Shown here piece after piece: positions 1 through 8,727 of a stretch of DNA of 64,000 nt. The notes under the pieces are model-generated. The model searched no databases and was not told the origin of the DNA. It worked only from the letters and a program-made list of their open reading frames with translations. The stretch covers positions 62,001-126,000 of the forward strand of contig JAUIKM010000002.1 in the NCBI GenBank assembly GCA_030430495.1, given 5' to 3'. This DNA comes from a bacterium. GTDB lineage: Bacteria > Bacteroidota > Ignavibacteria > Kapaibacteriales > UBA7675. The translations under genes and the position numbers were made by a program. Positions within the stretch are counted from its first letter, which is position 1, and each line of letters begins with the position of its first letter.

Positions 1-910
1 CGCTGAACTCGCCCAGGGTCAGGCTGCCGTTAATCGTCAGCCAGGCGCCCAGCAGCAGAGTTAAACTCATCTGCAGCAGCAACAGCATGTCGGAGCCGGG
101 CCAGAAACGCGCGTGTAGCATGACGTGTTTAATTCCCACGTCGCGCGTGCGGATATTCTGCTGTTCAAAGTTGTTGATCTCCGCGCCTTCGCGCGCAAAA
201 GCTTTGACCACCCGGATGCCGGACAGGTTTTCCTGCACCATGGACGAGAGTTTGTCGCGCTCGTTCTCGTGTTCCTCCCAGACCTTGTTTTCAACCAGGG
301 AAAAACGATAAGCCCACCACGCGATAATCGGCGCCATAACGGTCGCCGCCAGGCCGTACCACAGATGAATGCTGAGCATCATCGCAAAGGCGGCCACAAA
401 CATGGCCGTCAGGCGGATGACGTCCACCACCTGCGTCAGCACAAACTGGCGCACGGTGTCCACGTCGCCCGTGCAGCGCTGGATCAGATCGCCTGTTTTA
501 TTCTGTGCGTGAAAGCTGAGCGGCAGCAACTGGATGTGGTTAAACAACCGGTCGCGCAGGCGTTTAATGGCCTTTTCGCTGCTGGAAGCCGTAATTGCCG
601 TTGCACCGAACATGAGCGCGCCGCGCAGCAGTGCGATGACAACAAACACGAGGCCGAGCCACCAGAGCATTGTCGCCAGATTGGATGCGTCCGTCGCGGG
701 CAGAAGGTTTCGTAAGAACCCCGCCACGCTGTCCGTCAGATCCGCATTGTCTTTGGCAACATTAAACAAAATTACGTCGTCGATCGCAATCTCAAGTATG
801 CGCGGTTCGAGCATGCGTATGCCGATCGAGACGATTAACATTACACCGGCAAGCAAGTAGAGCGGCTTGCGATCACCCAGGATTTCAAAGAGTTTACGGG
901 TGGTATCCAT
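1..910 (-). CDS. ABC transporter transmembrane/ATPase protein, N-terminal part (cut by window edge)
   Basis: Reading the minus strand from the ATG at 910 gives an open frame with no stop to the window edge, about 303 residues beginning MDTTRKLFEILGDRK. It shows the layout of a type I ABC exporter transmembrane domain: a first hydrophobic helix near residues 18-30, a second near 85-105, and the conserved stretch KAIKRLRDRLFNHIQLLPL, where exporter subunits couple to the ATPase. It is followed by FHAQNKTGDLIQRCTGDVD and SGIRVVKAFARE, both typical of the family. The ATP-binding domain would lie beyond the left edge, so substrate cannot be judged. Family assignment is firm; lipid, drug or peptide export are all possible. 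Confidence 0.88.
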   Translation of the reverse strand, partial: MDTTRKLFEILGDRKPLYLLAGVMLIVSIGIRMLEPRILEIAIDDVILFNVAKDNADLTDSVAGFLRNLLPATDASNLATMLWWLGLVFVVIALLRGALMFGATAITASSSEKAIKRLRDRLFNHIQLLPLSFHAQNKTGDLIQRCTGDVDTVRQFVLTQVVDVIRLTAMFVAAFAMMLSIHLWYGLAATVMAPIIAWWAYRFSLVENKVWEEHENERDKLSSMVQENLSGIRVVKAFAREGAEINNFEQQNIRTRDVGIKHVMLHARFWPGSDMLLLLQMSLTLLLGAWLTINGSLTLGEFS

Positions 911-1043
911 TGCCGTATCCTGACTTCAGTCGTTAAATAGGTCGTCACATTCGGTCGTGCCGCATCTTTACTGCGTTCCTGTGCGCTCCGACTGGCCGGG
1001 CCGGTCGCATTCCTCCGGGATCATTCGTGGTATGTGGGCAAAA

Positions 1044-1080
1044 AAAAACCGCGAACATTGGGCAATGTCCGCGGTTTTTA
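1044..1080 (-). terminator. Hairpin terminator with A/T runs on both sides
   Basis: A 16-bp arm (AAAACCGCGAACATT-type) pairs across a GGGC loop with AATGTCCGCGGTTTTT, with one mismatch. A run of A on the left gives a long U-tract on the minus strand, and T on the right allows function in both directions. On the minus strand it would end a transcript coming from 1100-1320, where only a 48-residue frame is visible. Confidence 0.8.
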
Positions 1081-1100
1081 ATGATTCTTCAGAAGATGAA

Positions 1101-1247
1101 CTACTGAATTCGCCATCGAGTCAAGCGCCGCGGACCGACACCTGGCACGAACACGTCCCGGGACGCGTCATAGCTAAGCCCGAGAACGTCAAGTGACGCC
1201 GGCATTAGCTTCGTGGCTGCGAGGTATGTGCGGTTAGTAATTTTCAT
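1101..1247 (-). CDS. Possible 48-residue small protein
   Basis: The minus-strand ATG at 1247 opens a 48-codon frame beginning MKITNRTYLAATKLM and ending RRLTRWRIQ. It stops at 1101-1103, about 20 bp before the terminator at 1044-1080. The placement just ahead of a strong terminator is the only positive evidence. No domain is recognised and the frame is short enough to be chance. An untranslated small RNA from the same strand explains the terminator equally well. Confidence 0.2.
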   Translation of the reverse strand: MKITNRTYLAATKLMPASLDVLGLSYDASRDVFVPGVGPRRLTRWRIQ

Positions 1248-1750
1248 TTACTCGGCTCTCGATGTGAACAGGATCTTCTGTTGTGGGGGCTAACCCGTTT
1301 TGTGAATCGGCGCTTAACATGCACCCCGTATAGTTTTGATTGCGACAAATATATTGATTTGACTTCTTGTGCAAAATGAAAAATTTTTCACGCGCGTTGC
1401 TGCGCGTGATGCAGCGCCCGCGCAACATGTTAATTTAATTGCGTTTAGGCTGTTTGTTGCTCTGCTGAAAAACTTCACATTTTTTTCACATTTACAGTTT
1501 ATTGCAGAAATCACGTTGCCGTGCATGCCTGTTTTTCCCACAGATAATAGTGTCAGGCTTTTTTCACACTTCAACTGGCCCGGTTCACACAGCAAAGTGT
1601 CGGTTTCGGCAAAGTTGTCCGGGCCGGTGCAAATTCCTTTGATAAATTAAAGGTCCGCGTTGACCGACTCCGAGGTCATGGTCGGTTTGACGGCTGTATG
1701 CGCGGACATCAAAAGGTACACGTTCACAAACGTTGAAAGACTCCGGTACT

Positions 1751-3244
1751 ATGTTCAAACAGTTACTGTTAAGTGCGCTGGCCGTTCTGGCGCTGAGCGC
1801 CTGCGCTCAAAAAGACCAAGCCGCGCCCGACGACAAACCCGAGCCGCGCGGCGTCGACAACCGCGCCTATTTCTGGGGTGAAGTCTCCCTGGAAGCCACG
1901 GCACGCGATACCGAACGCTTCAAACCGCGCCCGACAATTACCTCGCGCTACCTCGGCCTGATCTGGACGGCCGTCTTTGACGCCTGGACGCGCTACGACG
2001 ACAAAGCCGCTCCTTTTTATCTGTCCGACACCGTGGCGCGCCGTCCGCAGGACGAACGCACCCTCGCCAATAAAGAGATCGCCATCAGCTATGCCGCCTA
2101 CCGCACGCTGAAAGAATACTACTACTCCGACGCCGAATACTTTATGGAGATGATGCAAAAAGTCGGCCTCGACCCCAACGACATGTCGATGGATCCCAAT
2201 ACGCCCGTCGGCGTCGGGAACCTGGCCGCCCAAACCGTGATCGACGCGCGCCGCGACGACGGCTCCAATCAATACGGCACGCATCCCGACGCTCCCGAAG
2301 CCTACGGCGACTACACCGGCTATCAACCGGTGAACCCGGTCGACACGATGAACGATATCAACCGCTGGCAACCGAAGTACTTTGCCGACGGCATGGGCGG
2401 CAAGTTTGTGCCCGGCTGCCTGACGCCATACTGGGACAAGGTGGAGCCGCTCGTGCTGCAATCCGCCGATCAGTTCCGCCCCGGCCCGCCGCCGATGGTC
2501 GGCTCCGATCAGCTGGCCGCCGAAGTCAGGGAAGTGGTTGAACTGCAGGCCGGTCTGACCGACGAGCAACGCGCGCTCGTTGAGTTCATGCGCGACGGTC
2601 CCTCCTCCGTGCAGCAGGCCGGCCACTGGCTCATCTTTGCGCAGGACGTCTCCCGCCGCGACAGCAACACGCTGGATCAGGACGTCATCATGTACGTCCA
2701 GAACCAGCTCGTCGCAATGGACGGATTTATCGCCTGCTGGGACGCCAAAATGCACTACGACTTTGCGCGCCCTTACGCGCTCGTGCACGACTACTTCCAG
2801 CAGGAACTCATCAACGGCTGGGCCGGCCCCGACGGCGGCTGGAAAAAGATCAAAGGCGTCGAATGGCGTCCCTACTCGCCCGATACCTTCCTCTGCCCGC
2901 CCTTCCCCGCCTACGTCTCCGGCCACAGCACCATCAGCGGCGGCTGCGGCGAGGTGCTCAGACTCGTCACGGGCGACGACCACTTCGGCGAATCCGTCGA
3001 CCTGGTGCCGGGCATCATGACCGAACCGAACAACATCGGCGACACGGTGACGCTGCACTTCCCGACCTTCACGGAAACGGCCAACATGGCCGGCATGTCC
3101 CGTGTGCTGGGCGGTTATCACATCCAGGCGGACAACGTCGAGGGCCTCGAACTGGGCCGCCGCGTGGCGCGTTTTGTTCACGAGCAGGTTAAAATGCACC
3201 TGGAAGGCAAACGCGTGGCCGGCGCCGCACTTGCGCGCAGTTGA
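1751..3244 (+). CDS. Vanadium haloperoxidase / PAP2-like lipoprotein
   Basis: The 497-residue protein starts with a lipoprotein signal (MFKQLLLSALAVLALSAC, lipobox Cys18), so it is probably anchored in the cell envelope. The start at 1751 is preferred over an upstream in-frame ATG at 1733 because it begins at the signal peptide. All three blocks of the vanadate/phosphate site are present: K333-x6-R340-P, S390-G-H392 inside FPAYVSGHSTISGG, and S450-R-x5-H457-x3-D461. This is the signature of vanadium-dependent haloperoxidases and PAP2-type acid phosphatases, and the length fits the bacterial haloperoxidase group. Which reaction it catalyses (halide oxidation or phosphate ester hydrolysis) cannot be told from sequence. 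It stands alone, with a terminator 40 bp downstream. Confidence 0.9.
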   Translation: MFKQLLLSALAVLALSACAQKDQAAPDDKPEPRGVDNRAYFWGEVSLEATARDTERFKPRPTITSRYLGLIWTAVFDAWTRYDDKAAPFYLSDTVARRPQDERTLANKEIAISYAAYRTLKEYYYSDAEYFMEMMQKVGLDPNDMSMDPNTPVGVGNLAAQTVIDARRDDGSNQYGTHPDAPEAYGDYTGYQPVNPVDTMNDINRWQPKYFADGMGGKFVPGCLTPYWDKVEPLVLQSADQFRPGPPPMVGSDQLAAEVREVVELQAGLTDEQRALVEFMRDGPSSVQQAGHWLIFAQDVSRRDSNTLDQDVIMYVQNQLVAMDGFIACWDAKMHYDFARPYALVHDYFQQELINGWAGPDGGWKKIKGVEWRPYSPDTFLCPPFPAYVSGHSTISGGCGEVLRLVTGDDHFGESVDLVPGIMTEPNNIGDTVTLHFPTFTETANMAGMSRVLGGYHIQADNVEGLELGRRVARFVHEQVKMHLEGKRVAGAALARS

Positions 3245-3281
3245 CGCATTCTGAACGACATATTTATTGACGGCATTTATA

Positions 3282-3323
3282 CGCCGGAGCGGATCGCATT
3301 CAGATTCCTCCGGCGTTTTTTTT
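3282..3323 (+). terminator. Rho-independent terminator after the haloperoxidase gene
   Basis: CGCCGGAG at 3282-3289 pairs with CTCCGGCG at 3308-3315 and is followed by eight T residues. It lies 38 bp after the stop codon of the gene ending at 3244. Confidence 0.85.
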
Positions 3324-3609
3324 GCCCGACTTCCTGTGAAAAATCCGGCTCGCTCCGCAGCGCCGTGCGCCTGTTTGGCGGCCTCCGGGAGCGTAAACAG
3401 ATCGTCTTTTTCGATATTGGCCTGTTGTTCCTGTTTACCCCGCCGCTGCGCGGCTTGCAGATTGCAGCTGCGGGACAAACAGAAGGGGTTGAAAACGGCG
3501 CAGCCGTTTAACAAGACGCAAAGCGCCGAAACAAAGAATCGAGGCGTGGTAAATCGGCGGCGGGCAACGGAACGGCGCGAGGGGCAGTGAGCGGCGGCAA
3601 CCGAACCGG
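3324..3609. repeat. Intergenic stretch with a diverged palindromic element
   Basis: No gene is supported here. At about 3432-3480 TGTTTACCCCGCCGCTGC is followed, after a short spacer, by the near-inverse GCAGCTGCGGGACAAACAG. The design resembles the TTTGTTTGTC...GACAAACAAA cores at 21115, 26527 and 34060, but outside the core the similarity is weak, so membership in that family is only probable. Confidence 0.4.
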
Positions 3610-3654
3610 ACGTTTAAAAACAGACGCGGCGCACGGAAGATCCGCACGCCGCGT
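3610..3654 (-). terminator. Terminator of the temptin-like gene
   Basis: ACGCGGCG at 3624-3631 pairs with CGCCGCGT at 3647-3654, and the stem can be extended inward. On the minus strand the stem is followed by a T-rich tract (the A-run at about 3615-3620 on the plus strand). It lies 36 bp past the stop codon at 3690. Confidence 0.75.
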
Positions 3655-3689
3655 ACAAGCCTTGAGTCAGGTCAAAATCAGTCGGTCGA

Positions 3690-4700
3690 TCAGCGCAGCA
3701 CCAGCATGCGACGCACCAGAACCGCGGCGCCCGCTTCGAGGCGGTAGAAGTAAACGCCCGGCGCCAGAGCGGCGGCCGACCATTCCACGCGATGTACACC
3801 CGGAGCGAACTGGTCGTTGGTCACGGCGGCAACCAGACTGCCGCGTGCATCCAGCACCTGCAAACGAACGTTGTGCGCGCTTTCCAGCGTGAAGTTGAAC
3901 GCCGTCACGCCCTGCACGGGATTCGGCGTATTGGCCAGCAGCTCAACGCCGGCAAAAGACGCGCCTTCGTTGACCGAGACAATCTCACCCCACTGAATAT
4001 CAGTGTAGTTGGTGTTGTAGGTAAAGTCCAGGTTCGAGTGGCCCTCGACGTTGTCGAGGCGGATGCGCCAGGCTTCGTCCACCGGCGGCGCGTCGTACTC
4101 CATGTTGCCGTTGCCGTCAACGTAGAAATCGACGAAGTAATCGCGGGTTTCCAATGCGCCCATCAGACCGACGGCGAATGCGTCGGAGGGCACGCCGCTG
4201 CGCGCGGTGCTCCAGACTTCCATGCCCGTTTCGACGTCGACCAGTCGCATTTCCATCCAGCGTCCCACCAGGTTGCCGAAGCCGTTGAGCGCCACGATCA
4301 CGTTGCTGCCGGGGCCGTCGGGCACGCTGGTGCCGAAGCCGGGATTGCTGAGAAGCGATTGATTGCCGGGGCGCGGGGCGCCGGAAGACCACAGGGCCAG
4401 CGGGTCCTGCAGTTCTTCGCCGTTTGTAAAGCCGTCGCCGTCCGAATCGAGCATAGCCAGTTCAATGACCCAGTCGACATTGCCGGCTGCGCCGGAAGGA
4501 GTCAGGAAGTTGTCTCTGACGTCCAGGCCAAAATCGTTGAGCGGGGAGCCGCCGAAGGTCTCGTGACAAGTCTGGCAATCGAACTGCAAACCGTTGGGGA
4601 TTTGGTTGACGCGCCGGTCACGAGCGGCAAGTTCAGGACTTGCATTCAACAGTAACAAGGCCGCAACAATCATTGTAGCCGAAATTCTCATACGTCGCAT
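3690..4700 (-). CDS. Temptin-like secreted protein with T9SS sorting domain
   Basis: A 336-residue secreted protein. The start at 4700 (MRRMRISATMIVAALLLLN) gives a clean signal peptide; an upstream in-frame ATG at 4727 would bury it. Mature order: a short N-terminal domain with RVNQIPNGLQFDCQTCHETFGG, whose IPNG and CxTCH pattern matches the temptin-like Cys/Cys domain; a calcium-binding thrombospondin type-3-like loop LDSDGDGFTNGEE; a central region of unknown fold; and a C-terminal domain of about 75 residues (NTPNPVQGVTAFNF ... LAPGVYFYRLEAG ... RMLVLR) typical of T9SS type A sorting signals. CxxCH could also bind one haem c, but the temptin context makes a disulfide more likely. It is probably exported through the outer membrane and attached to the surface or released. 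Confidence 0.85.
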   Translation of the reverse strand: MRRMRISATMIVAALLLLNASPELAARDRRVNQIPNGLQFDCQTCHETFGGSPLNDFGLDVRDNFLTPSGAAGNVDWVIELAMLDSDGDGFTNGEELQDPLALWSSGAPRPGNQSLLSNPGFGTSVPDGPGSNVIVALNGFGNLVGRWMEMRLVDVETGMEVWSTARSGVPSDAFAVGLMGALETRDYFVDFYVDGNGNMEYDAPPVDEAWRIRLDNVEGHSNLDFTYNTNYTDIQWGEIVSVNEGASFAGVELLANTPNPVQGVTAFNFTLESAHNVRLQVLDARGSLVAAVTNDQFAPGVHRVEWSAAALAPGVYFYRLEAGAAVLVRRMLVLR

Positions 4701-5258
4701 ATCCAGGAAAAAATGAAAATGGTACACAGTTGAAATCGCGTTACACTGGCCGACAAAACCGCCAGCCGGGCGGGCGTTTCACCTTGATCCGCAAAAAGGC
4801 AGGTAAAAGAGATAACACCTGACGCCTTGTCAAGCCAAAATTACGTCCCCAAACACAATCGTACAAGCGCCGCCGCAAGCACAAACAGGGGATAGAACGG
4901 GACAATTCATCGGTCGCGCCGTGCCGCGGTTGTACCATTGCGGCATTGAGAATAAAAAAAATTTGGCGGGGGCCTGCTTTTTCCGTGGACATTGGCGATC
5001 AATTGCACGATATTTGCGGTCCGATTTTTCGGACGAACTTATCACCCGGAAAAACGGACACACAACGGCCGAGACACTGCCAGACCTCGCACACAGCCCC
5101 CGGGCTTACCAGCCCGTGCGAACACACTCGACCACCGATGTGCTTATACGAGCAATGATCAGATGAACGGAACAGCGCGGAGCCGCTGTTGCGCTCCGCC
5201 TGTCTGCGCGCCCGGCCGCGCGGGCCGGGAATTGAACCGGATCACATGAGAGTCAGGT
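4701..5258. other. Intergenic region, 558 bp, between divergent genes
   Basis: It lies between the temptin-like gene (minus) and the outer-membrane protein gene (plus). The middle part (4930-5060) has A-runs and lower GC that would suit promoters for both directions. Open frames of 70-85 codons exist but show no domain, signal or ribosome site. No hairpin terminator or repeat copy was seen. Confidence 0.5.
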
Positions 5259-6143
5259 ATGAAATGGATTGTATGTGTTCTGCTGCTCCTCGGCCTGGGA
5301 GTGCGGACAGTTGAAGCGCAGCGCATGCGCAGCTACCGCCCCTCCATGTTCGGCGTGCGCGATCAGTTTAACTGGAGCGTGTCGTTTGCGCAGTCGGCCG
5401 TGTCCGACTACCGCTCCGGCGAGAAACAGAACCTCGAGATCACGACGTCCTTCGACTTCACGCAGGCTATCGACCTCTCGCTGATCAATCTTGTGCTGAA
5501 AGGGCGATCGCGTCTGGGCATCAGCCAGGAGACGACGGAAGAGACGGAGTGGGTGCTGCCGACGGACAACGACCTCTTTCTGGAGAACGTGATAGTGCTG
5601 CCCTTCGGCTGGAAGGCGGACCCCTACTTTGCGGCTTCATTGCAGACGGCCATCACGGAGTCTTTCCGCGTGCGCCGCAGCTACATTTCAGGCGATTATC
5701 TGGAGCGCACGGCCAACCTGTGGGATCCGGTCACGACGCGTCAGGGGCTGGGTTTCTGGTTCCGCGACCGCGGCGACTACGGGACCTTCGGCACGCGCAT
5801 CGGCGTCTCACTCAGCCAGGTGCGTTCAAATGTTCACACGCGTGCGACGGACGACTTCAAGACGCGCGACGTTGTGGAGGCCTACAAGGCGGAGACGGGC
5901 ATCGAGTTCATCAACGAGGCCGACATCAATCTGGACGAGAACATCAACTACCGCGCGACTTTCAGTCTGTATTCGACCTTCGATGAATTTGAAGTGTGGG
6001 AGATGGACTGGTCCAATCAGTTCCGCGCGCAGATATGGCGTTTTATCGGCGTGACGTTCAACGTCGACTTCACCTACAACGACCGCAGCGACGACCTGCA
6101 ATTTCGGCAATCGCTGACGCTCGGCGTGGTGCAGCAACTCTGA
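5259..6143 (+). CDS. Outer-membrane beta-barrel-like protein (DUF3078-like)
   Basis: 294 residues with a signal peptide (MKWIVCVLLLLGLGVRTVEAQ). The mature part is rich in alternating hydrophobic/aromatic strands and has an early FNWSVSFAQSAVSDYRSGEKQN block similar to the NWS(A)GG-type start of DUF3078 proteins of Bacteroidota. It ends in a strand, QSLTLGVVQQL, as outer-membrane barrels often do. This suggests an outer-membrane protein of unknown function. It precedes the RND transporter gene by 130 bp in the same direction, so the two may be co-transcribed, but the large hairpin at 6181-6215 lies between them. The family call is tentative. Confidence 0.65.
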   Translation: MKWIVCVLLLLGLGVRTVEAQRMRSYRPSMFGVRDQFNWSVSFAQSAVSDYRSGEKQNLEITTSFDFTQAIDLSLINLVLKGRSRLGISQETTEETEWVLPTDNDLFLENVIVLPFGWKADPYFAASLQTAITESFRVRRSYISGDYLERTANLWDPVTTRQGLGFWFRDRGDYGTFGTRIGVSLSQVRSNVHTRATDDFKTRDVVEAYKAETGIEFINEADINLDENINYRATFSLYSTFDEFEVWEMDWSNQFRAQIWRFIGVTFNVDFTYNDRSDDLQFRQSLTLGVVQQL

Positions 6144-6180
6144 CGGCGGGCACGCCAAACATAGATCAAGGGACATTTAC

Positions 6181-6215
6181 GTGCGCCGCGCCGGCTTCCA
6201 GCCGGCGCGGCGCAC
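6181..6215. repeat. Perfect 16-bp palindromic hairpin, REP-like
   Basis: GTGCGCCGCGCCGGCT at 6181-6196 and its exact inverse at 6200-6215 enclose a TCC loop. There is no T-tract, so it is not a standard terminator. GC-rich CGCCGGCTTCCAGCCGGCG-type hairpins are common as repetitive extragenic palindromes. Translated, it produces the spurious RRAGFQPARR often annotated at protein N-termini, which is why the transporter start was placed downstream. Confidence 0.75.
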
Positions 6216-6273
6216 GTTCAACGCGGCGGCGCGGATGCGCCGCCCGCCACGACTCGGACGGCGGACTACGGAC

Positions 6274-8610
6274 ATGATGAAGATTACGCGCTCTGCGCTG
6301 GAACGACCCCTGGCCTGGCTGGCCGCTTTCACTCTCCTGACGCTTGTGCTGGCATGGCAACTGCTCGGCATTGATATTCGCACCGACGGCGCGGCGCTGT
6401 ATCCGCGCGGCAACGAGATTATCGACCGCTCTGCGCTGGACCGCGTCACCTTTGACGATCCCGAACACGTCATTGTCCTGGTGCAGCAACACGAGGGCGG
6501 GCCGGCGCTGGAATCCTACGAAGGTTATTCTTTCCTGCGCGCGGTGCACCTGGCGCTGGACAGCCTGCCGATCACCCACGAAAACGGCGTCATTTCAGCG
6601 GTCAACCAGCTCGACGTCAGCACCCGGTCATCGCTCTACAGCGTGCAGGCTTATCTGGACAACATTCCGCGCGACCCGCGGGCTCTGGCGGCGCTGCGCG
6701 CGCGTCTGCACGAAGAGCGTCTGACGAACGGCCTCTTTCTGGACGGGGACGGCACTACCGCGGCCTTTTACCTGCCGGTAAAACGCGGCGTGGACCGCGC
6801 GGCCGCCATCGAGGAAATTCAACACTGGATCACAACGCGGGGCGGCAGCGACTTCGACATCCGCACGACCGGCCCGGTGGTGGCGGAAGTGCTGCTGGGC
6901 GAGATGGTGATCCAGGACCTGCTCTGGCTCGTGCCCCTGATGATGCTGGCGATTACCGTTCTGCTGCTGCTGACGCTGCGCACGGCGGCCGGCGTGGCGA
7001 TACCGATGATCGAAGTGCTCTTTACCTTGATCTGGACGCTGGGACTGATGTCGGTGGCCGGCGTGCCGATCACTCTGGTGACGACCATCATGCCGATTAT
7101 TCTGGTGGCGATGGCGATCACGGATGAGATCCACCTGCTGGAGCGGCTGCAAACGCATATTGAAAGCCGCGGCGGCGCGGCTATTTCACGCGCCGAACGC
7201 AAGCAGGCCTTTCTGGACGCCATCCGCGACGTCAAGCGCCCGGTCATTCTGACTTCGCTGACCACGGCGGCGGGTTTCCTGTCCTTCCTGACGACGTCGG
7301 TCGCGCCGATGCAGCACTTCGGCGTGTTTACTTCCATCGGCATTCTGCTGGCAATGTTCATCAGCTTCAGCCTGATTCCGGCAATGGGCATACTCATGCC
7401 GGATTTCATGTTCAAACCGCTCGTCCCCGACCTGCTGAAGCGTCGCGCGGCGGGTTCACCGGACGCGGCGGCCGGAAGTTACAAACGCTGGGGCCTGCGC
7501 GCTTCGCTGGCGATTCTGTGCCTCGCGGTGCCGGGCATCATGATGCTGACGGTACAGGATTCGTGGGTTGACAACTTCGACCACGATTCCGACCTGGTGG
7601 CGGCCGAGCGCAGCTTCAACCAGCGCTTCTGGGGCAGCTACCGCTTCGACGTCATCCTGGCGGCCAAATCGGGCATTTTTGAGCGGCAGGAGGGACTGAA
7701 ACTGGTGCGCACCTGCAAGGAAATCGTCAAGCGCGGCCCCTACGTGGGCGGCGTGGCCAGCGTACTCGATCCATTCGAGGGCGCGGCCAAAGTCCTGGGC
7801 GACGACGCACACCTGCTGGAACTGCCGCCGGACTCGCTGGAGATGGTCGACGACATCGCCAATTTTTTCCACTCGCGCGTGTCGCTGCACCAGTTTCTGA
7901 GCGGCGCGGCCGACAGCACGCGCCTGCGCATTTTTGTGAACAGTCCGGACTTTGCGCGCAGCGTGCAGTTGCGCACCTATCTGCGCGACAGCCTGGAGGC
8001 GGTGGCGTCCGCGGCGGGCGTGGACGTACACTACAGCGGCGACATTCCGGTGGCGATGGAAGTTGTCGGCGATATCGTCGACAACCAACTGCGCTCGATC
8101 GGTGCGAGTCTGGTGGGCGTGGTCATTCTACTGTTGATTTTCCTGCGCGGCGACCGCACGGCGCTGGTGCTGATGGTCCCGGTGGTGCTGGCGACGGCGC
8201 TTATGCTGGCGGCGATGGGTTATCTGGATATTCCGCTCGGCATCGCCACGAGCATGTTCACGCCGCTGGCGATCGGCGTGGGCATCGACTTTTCGCTGCA
8301 CTACGCACACAGATACAAGTCGCATCGCGCGGCGGGGCTGGACCACGCGCAGGCGGTGCACATGACGGCGCAGAGCAGCGGCCGCGCCATTGCCTGGAAC
8401 GCGACGGTTTTAGCCCTGGGCTTTCTGGTTCTGACGCTCTCGGCGCTGAAGCCGAATCACTCGCTGGGCGTACTTCTGGCCGGCGCCATGGTAGCCTGCT
8501 ACGGCACGACCATGTTCATTCTGCCGCGTCTGCTGTGGCGGACCTACGGGGATGGAGCGGCGACGCAGATCACAAATGCACACGAGGCCGAAGCCGCGCA
8601 CCGGTCGTGA
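6274..8610 (+). CDS. RND-superfamily transporter (MMPL/HpnN-like)
   Basis: 778 residues with the two-fold RND plan: a membrane helix at the N-terminus (LAWLAAFTLLTLVLAWQL), a periplasmic loop of about 190 residues, five or six helices with LMMLAITVLLLLTLRTAAG and TTIMPIILVAMAITDEIHLLERL, then a second loop and a second helix bundle with LAIGVGIDFSLHYAHRYKSH. The paired D-E/D-F motifs in helix 4 of each half match proton-coupled MMPL-type exporters. Such proteins move lipids, hopanoids or other hydrophobic molecules across or out of the inner membrane; the substrate here is unknown. Start at ATG 6274 chosen because upstream codons are the REP-like hairpin. TTAA words are absent from the gene as far as I could see, unlike the genes that follow. 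Confidence 0.88.
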   Translation: MMKITRSALERPLAWLAAFTLLTLVLAWQLLGIDIRTDGAALYPRGNEIIDRSALDRVTFDDPEHVIVLVQQHEGGPALESYEGYSFLRAVHLALDSLPITHENGVISAVNQLDVSTRSSLYSVQAYLDNIPRDPRALAALRARLHEERLTNGLFLDGDGTTAAFYLPVKRGVDRAAAIEEIQHWITTRGGSDFDIRTTGPVVAEVLLGEMVIQDLLWLVPLMMLAITVLLLLTLRTAAGVAIPMIEVLFTLIWTLGLMSVAGVPITLVTTIMPIILVAMAITDEIHLLERLQTHIESRGGAAISRAERKQAFLDAIRDVKRPVILTSLTTAAGFLSFLTTSVAPMQHFGVFTSIGILLAMFISFSLIPAMGILMPDFMFKPLVPDLLKRRAAGSPDAAAGSYKRWGLRASLAILCLAVPGIMMLTVQDSWVDNFDHDSDLVAAERSFNQRFWGSYRFDVILAAKSGIFERQEGLKLVRTCKEIVKRGPYVGGVASVLDPFEGAAKVLGDDAHLLELPPDSLEMVDDIANFFHSRVSLHQFLSGAADSTRLRIFVNSPDFARSVQLRTYLRDSLEAVASAAGVDVHYSGDIPVAMEVVGDIVDNQLRSIGASLVGVVILLLIFLRGDRTALVLMVPVVLATALMLAAMGYLDIPLGIATSMFTPLAIGVGIDFSLHYAHRYKSHRAAGLDHAQAVHMTAQSSGRAIAWNATVLALGFLVLTLSALKPNHSLGVLLAGAMVACYGTTMFILPRLLWRTYGDGAATQITNAHEAEAAHRS

Positions 8611-8727
8611 ATTCACCAATTCAGTCCAGGGCGTTTACATGTAATGCGGCGTCAGTTCGTTGCACCAATCTGCGAGCCGATAGCGCTCGGTTTACATACA
8701 ATACAGGCGAAACTGGTGCACAACAAC

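Larger units (their letters stand above)
911..1750. other. Intergenic region, 840 bp, between divergent genes
   Basis: This stretch separates the ABC exporter (minus) from the haloperoxidase-type lipoprotein (plus). It contains a strong hairpin terminator (1044-1080) and one short minus-strand reading frame (1101-1247). From about 1320 to 1660 the sequence is clearly more AT-rich than its surroundings, which fits promoter regions for both directions, but no promoter could be placed with confidence. Several short frames here have no coding character. Confidence 0.6.

Noticed and set aside
1231-1260. NENY-like peptide reminiscent of a tmRNA tag
   Set aside because: The frame stops directly after NENY without the ALAA-type end, and no tRNA-like 5' and 3' ends were found around it.
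1769-3514. A 581-codon open frame antisense to the haloperoxidase gene
   Set aside because: It lies opposite a gene with complete catalytic motifs and a lipoprotein signal. Its composition (Ala/Val/His/Arg/Gly) is the usual shadow of GC-rich coding sequence and it has no domain.
6181-6273. N-terminal extension of the RND transporter (RRAGFQPARRT)
   Set aside because: These codons are the REP-like hairpin; the transporter begins at 6274 with its first membrane helix.
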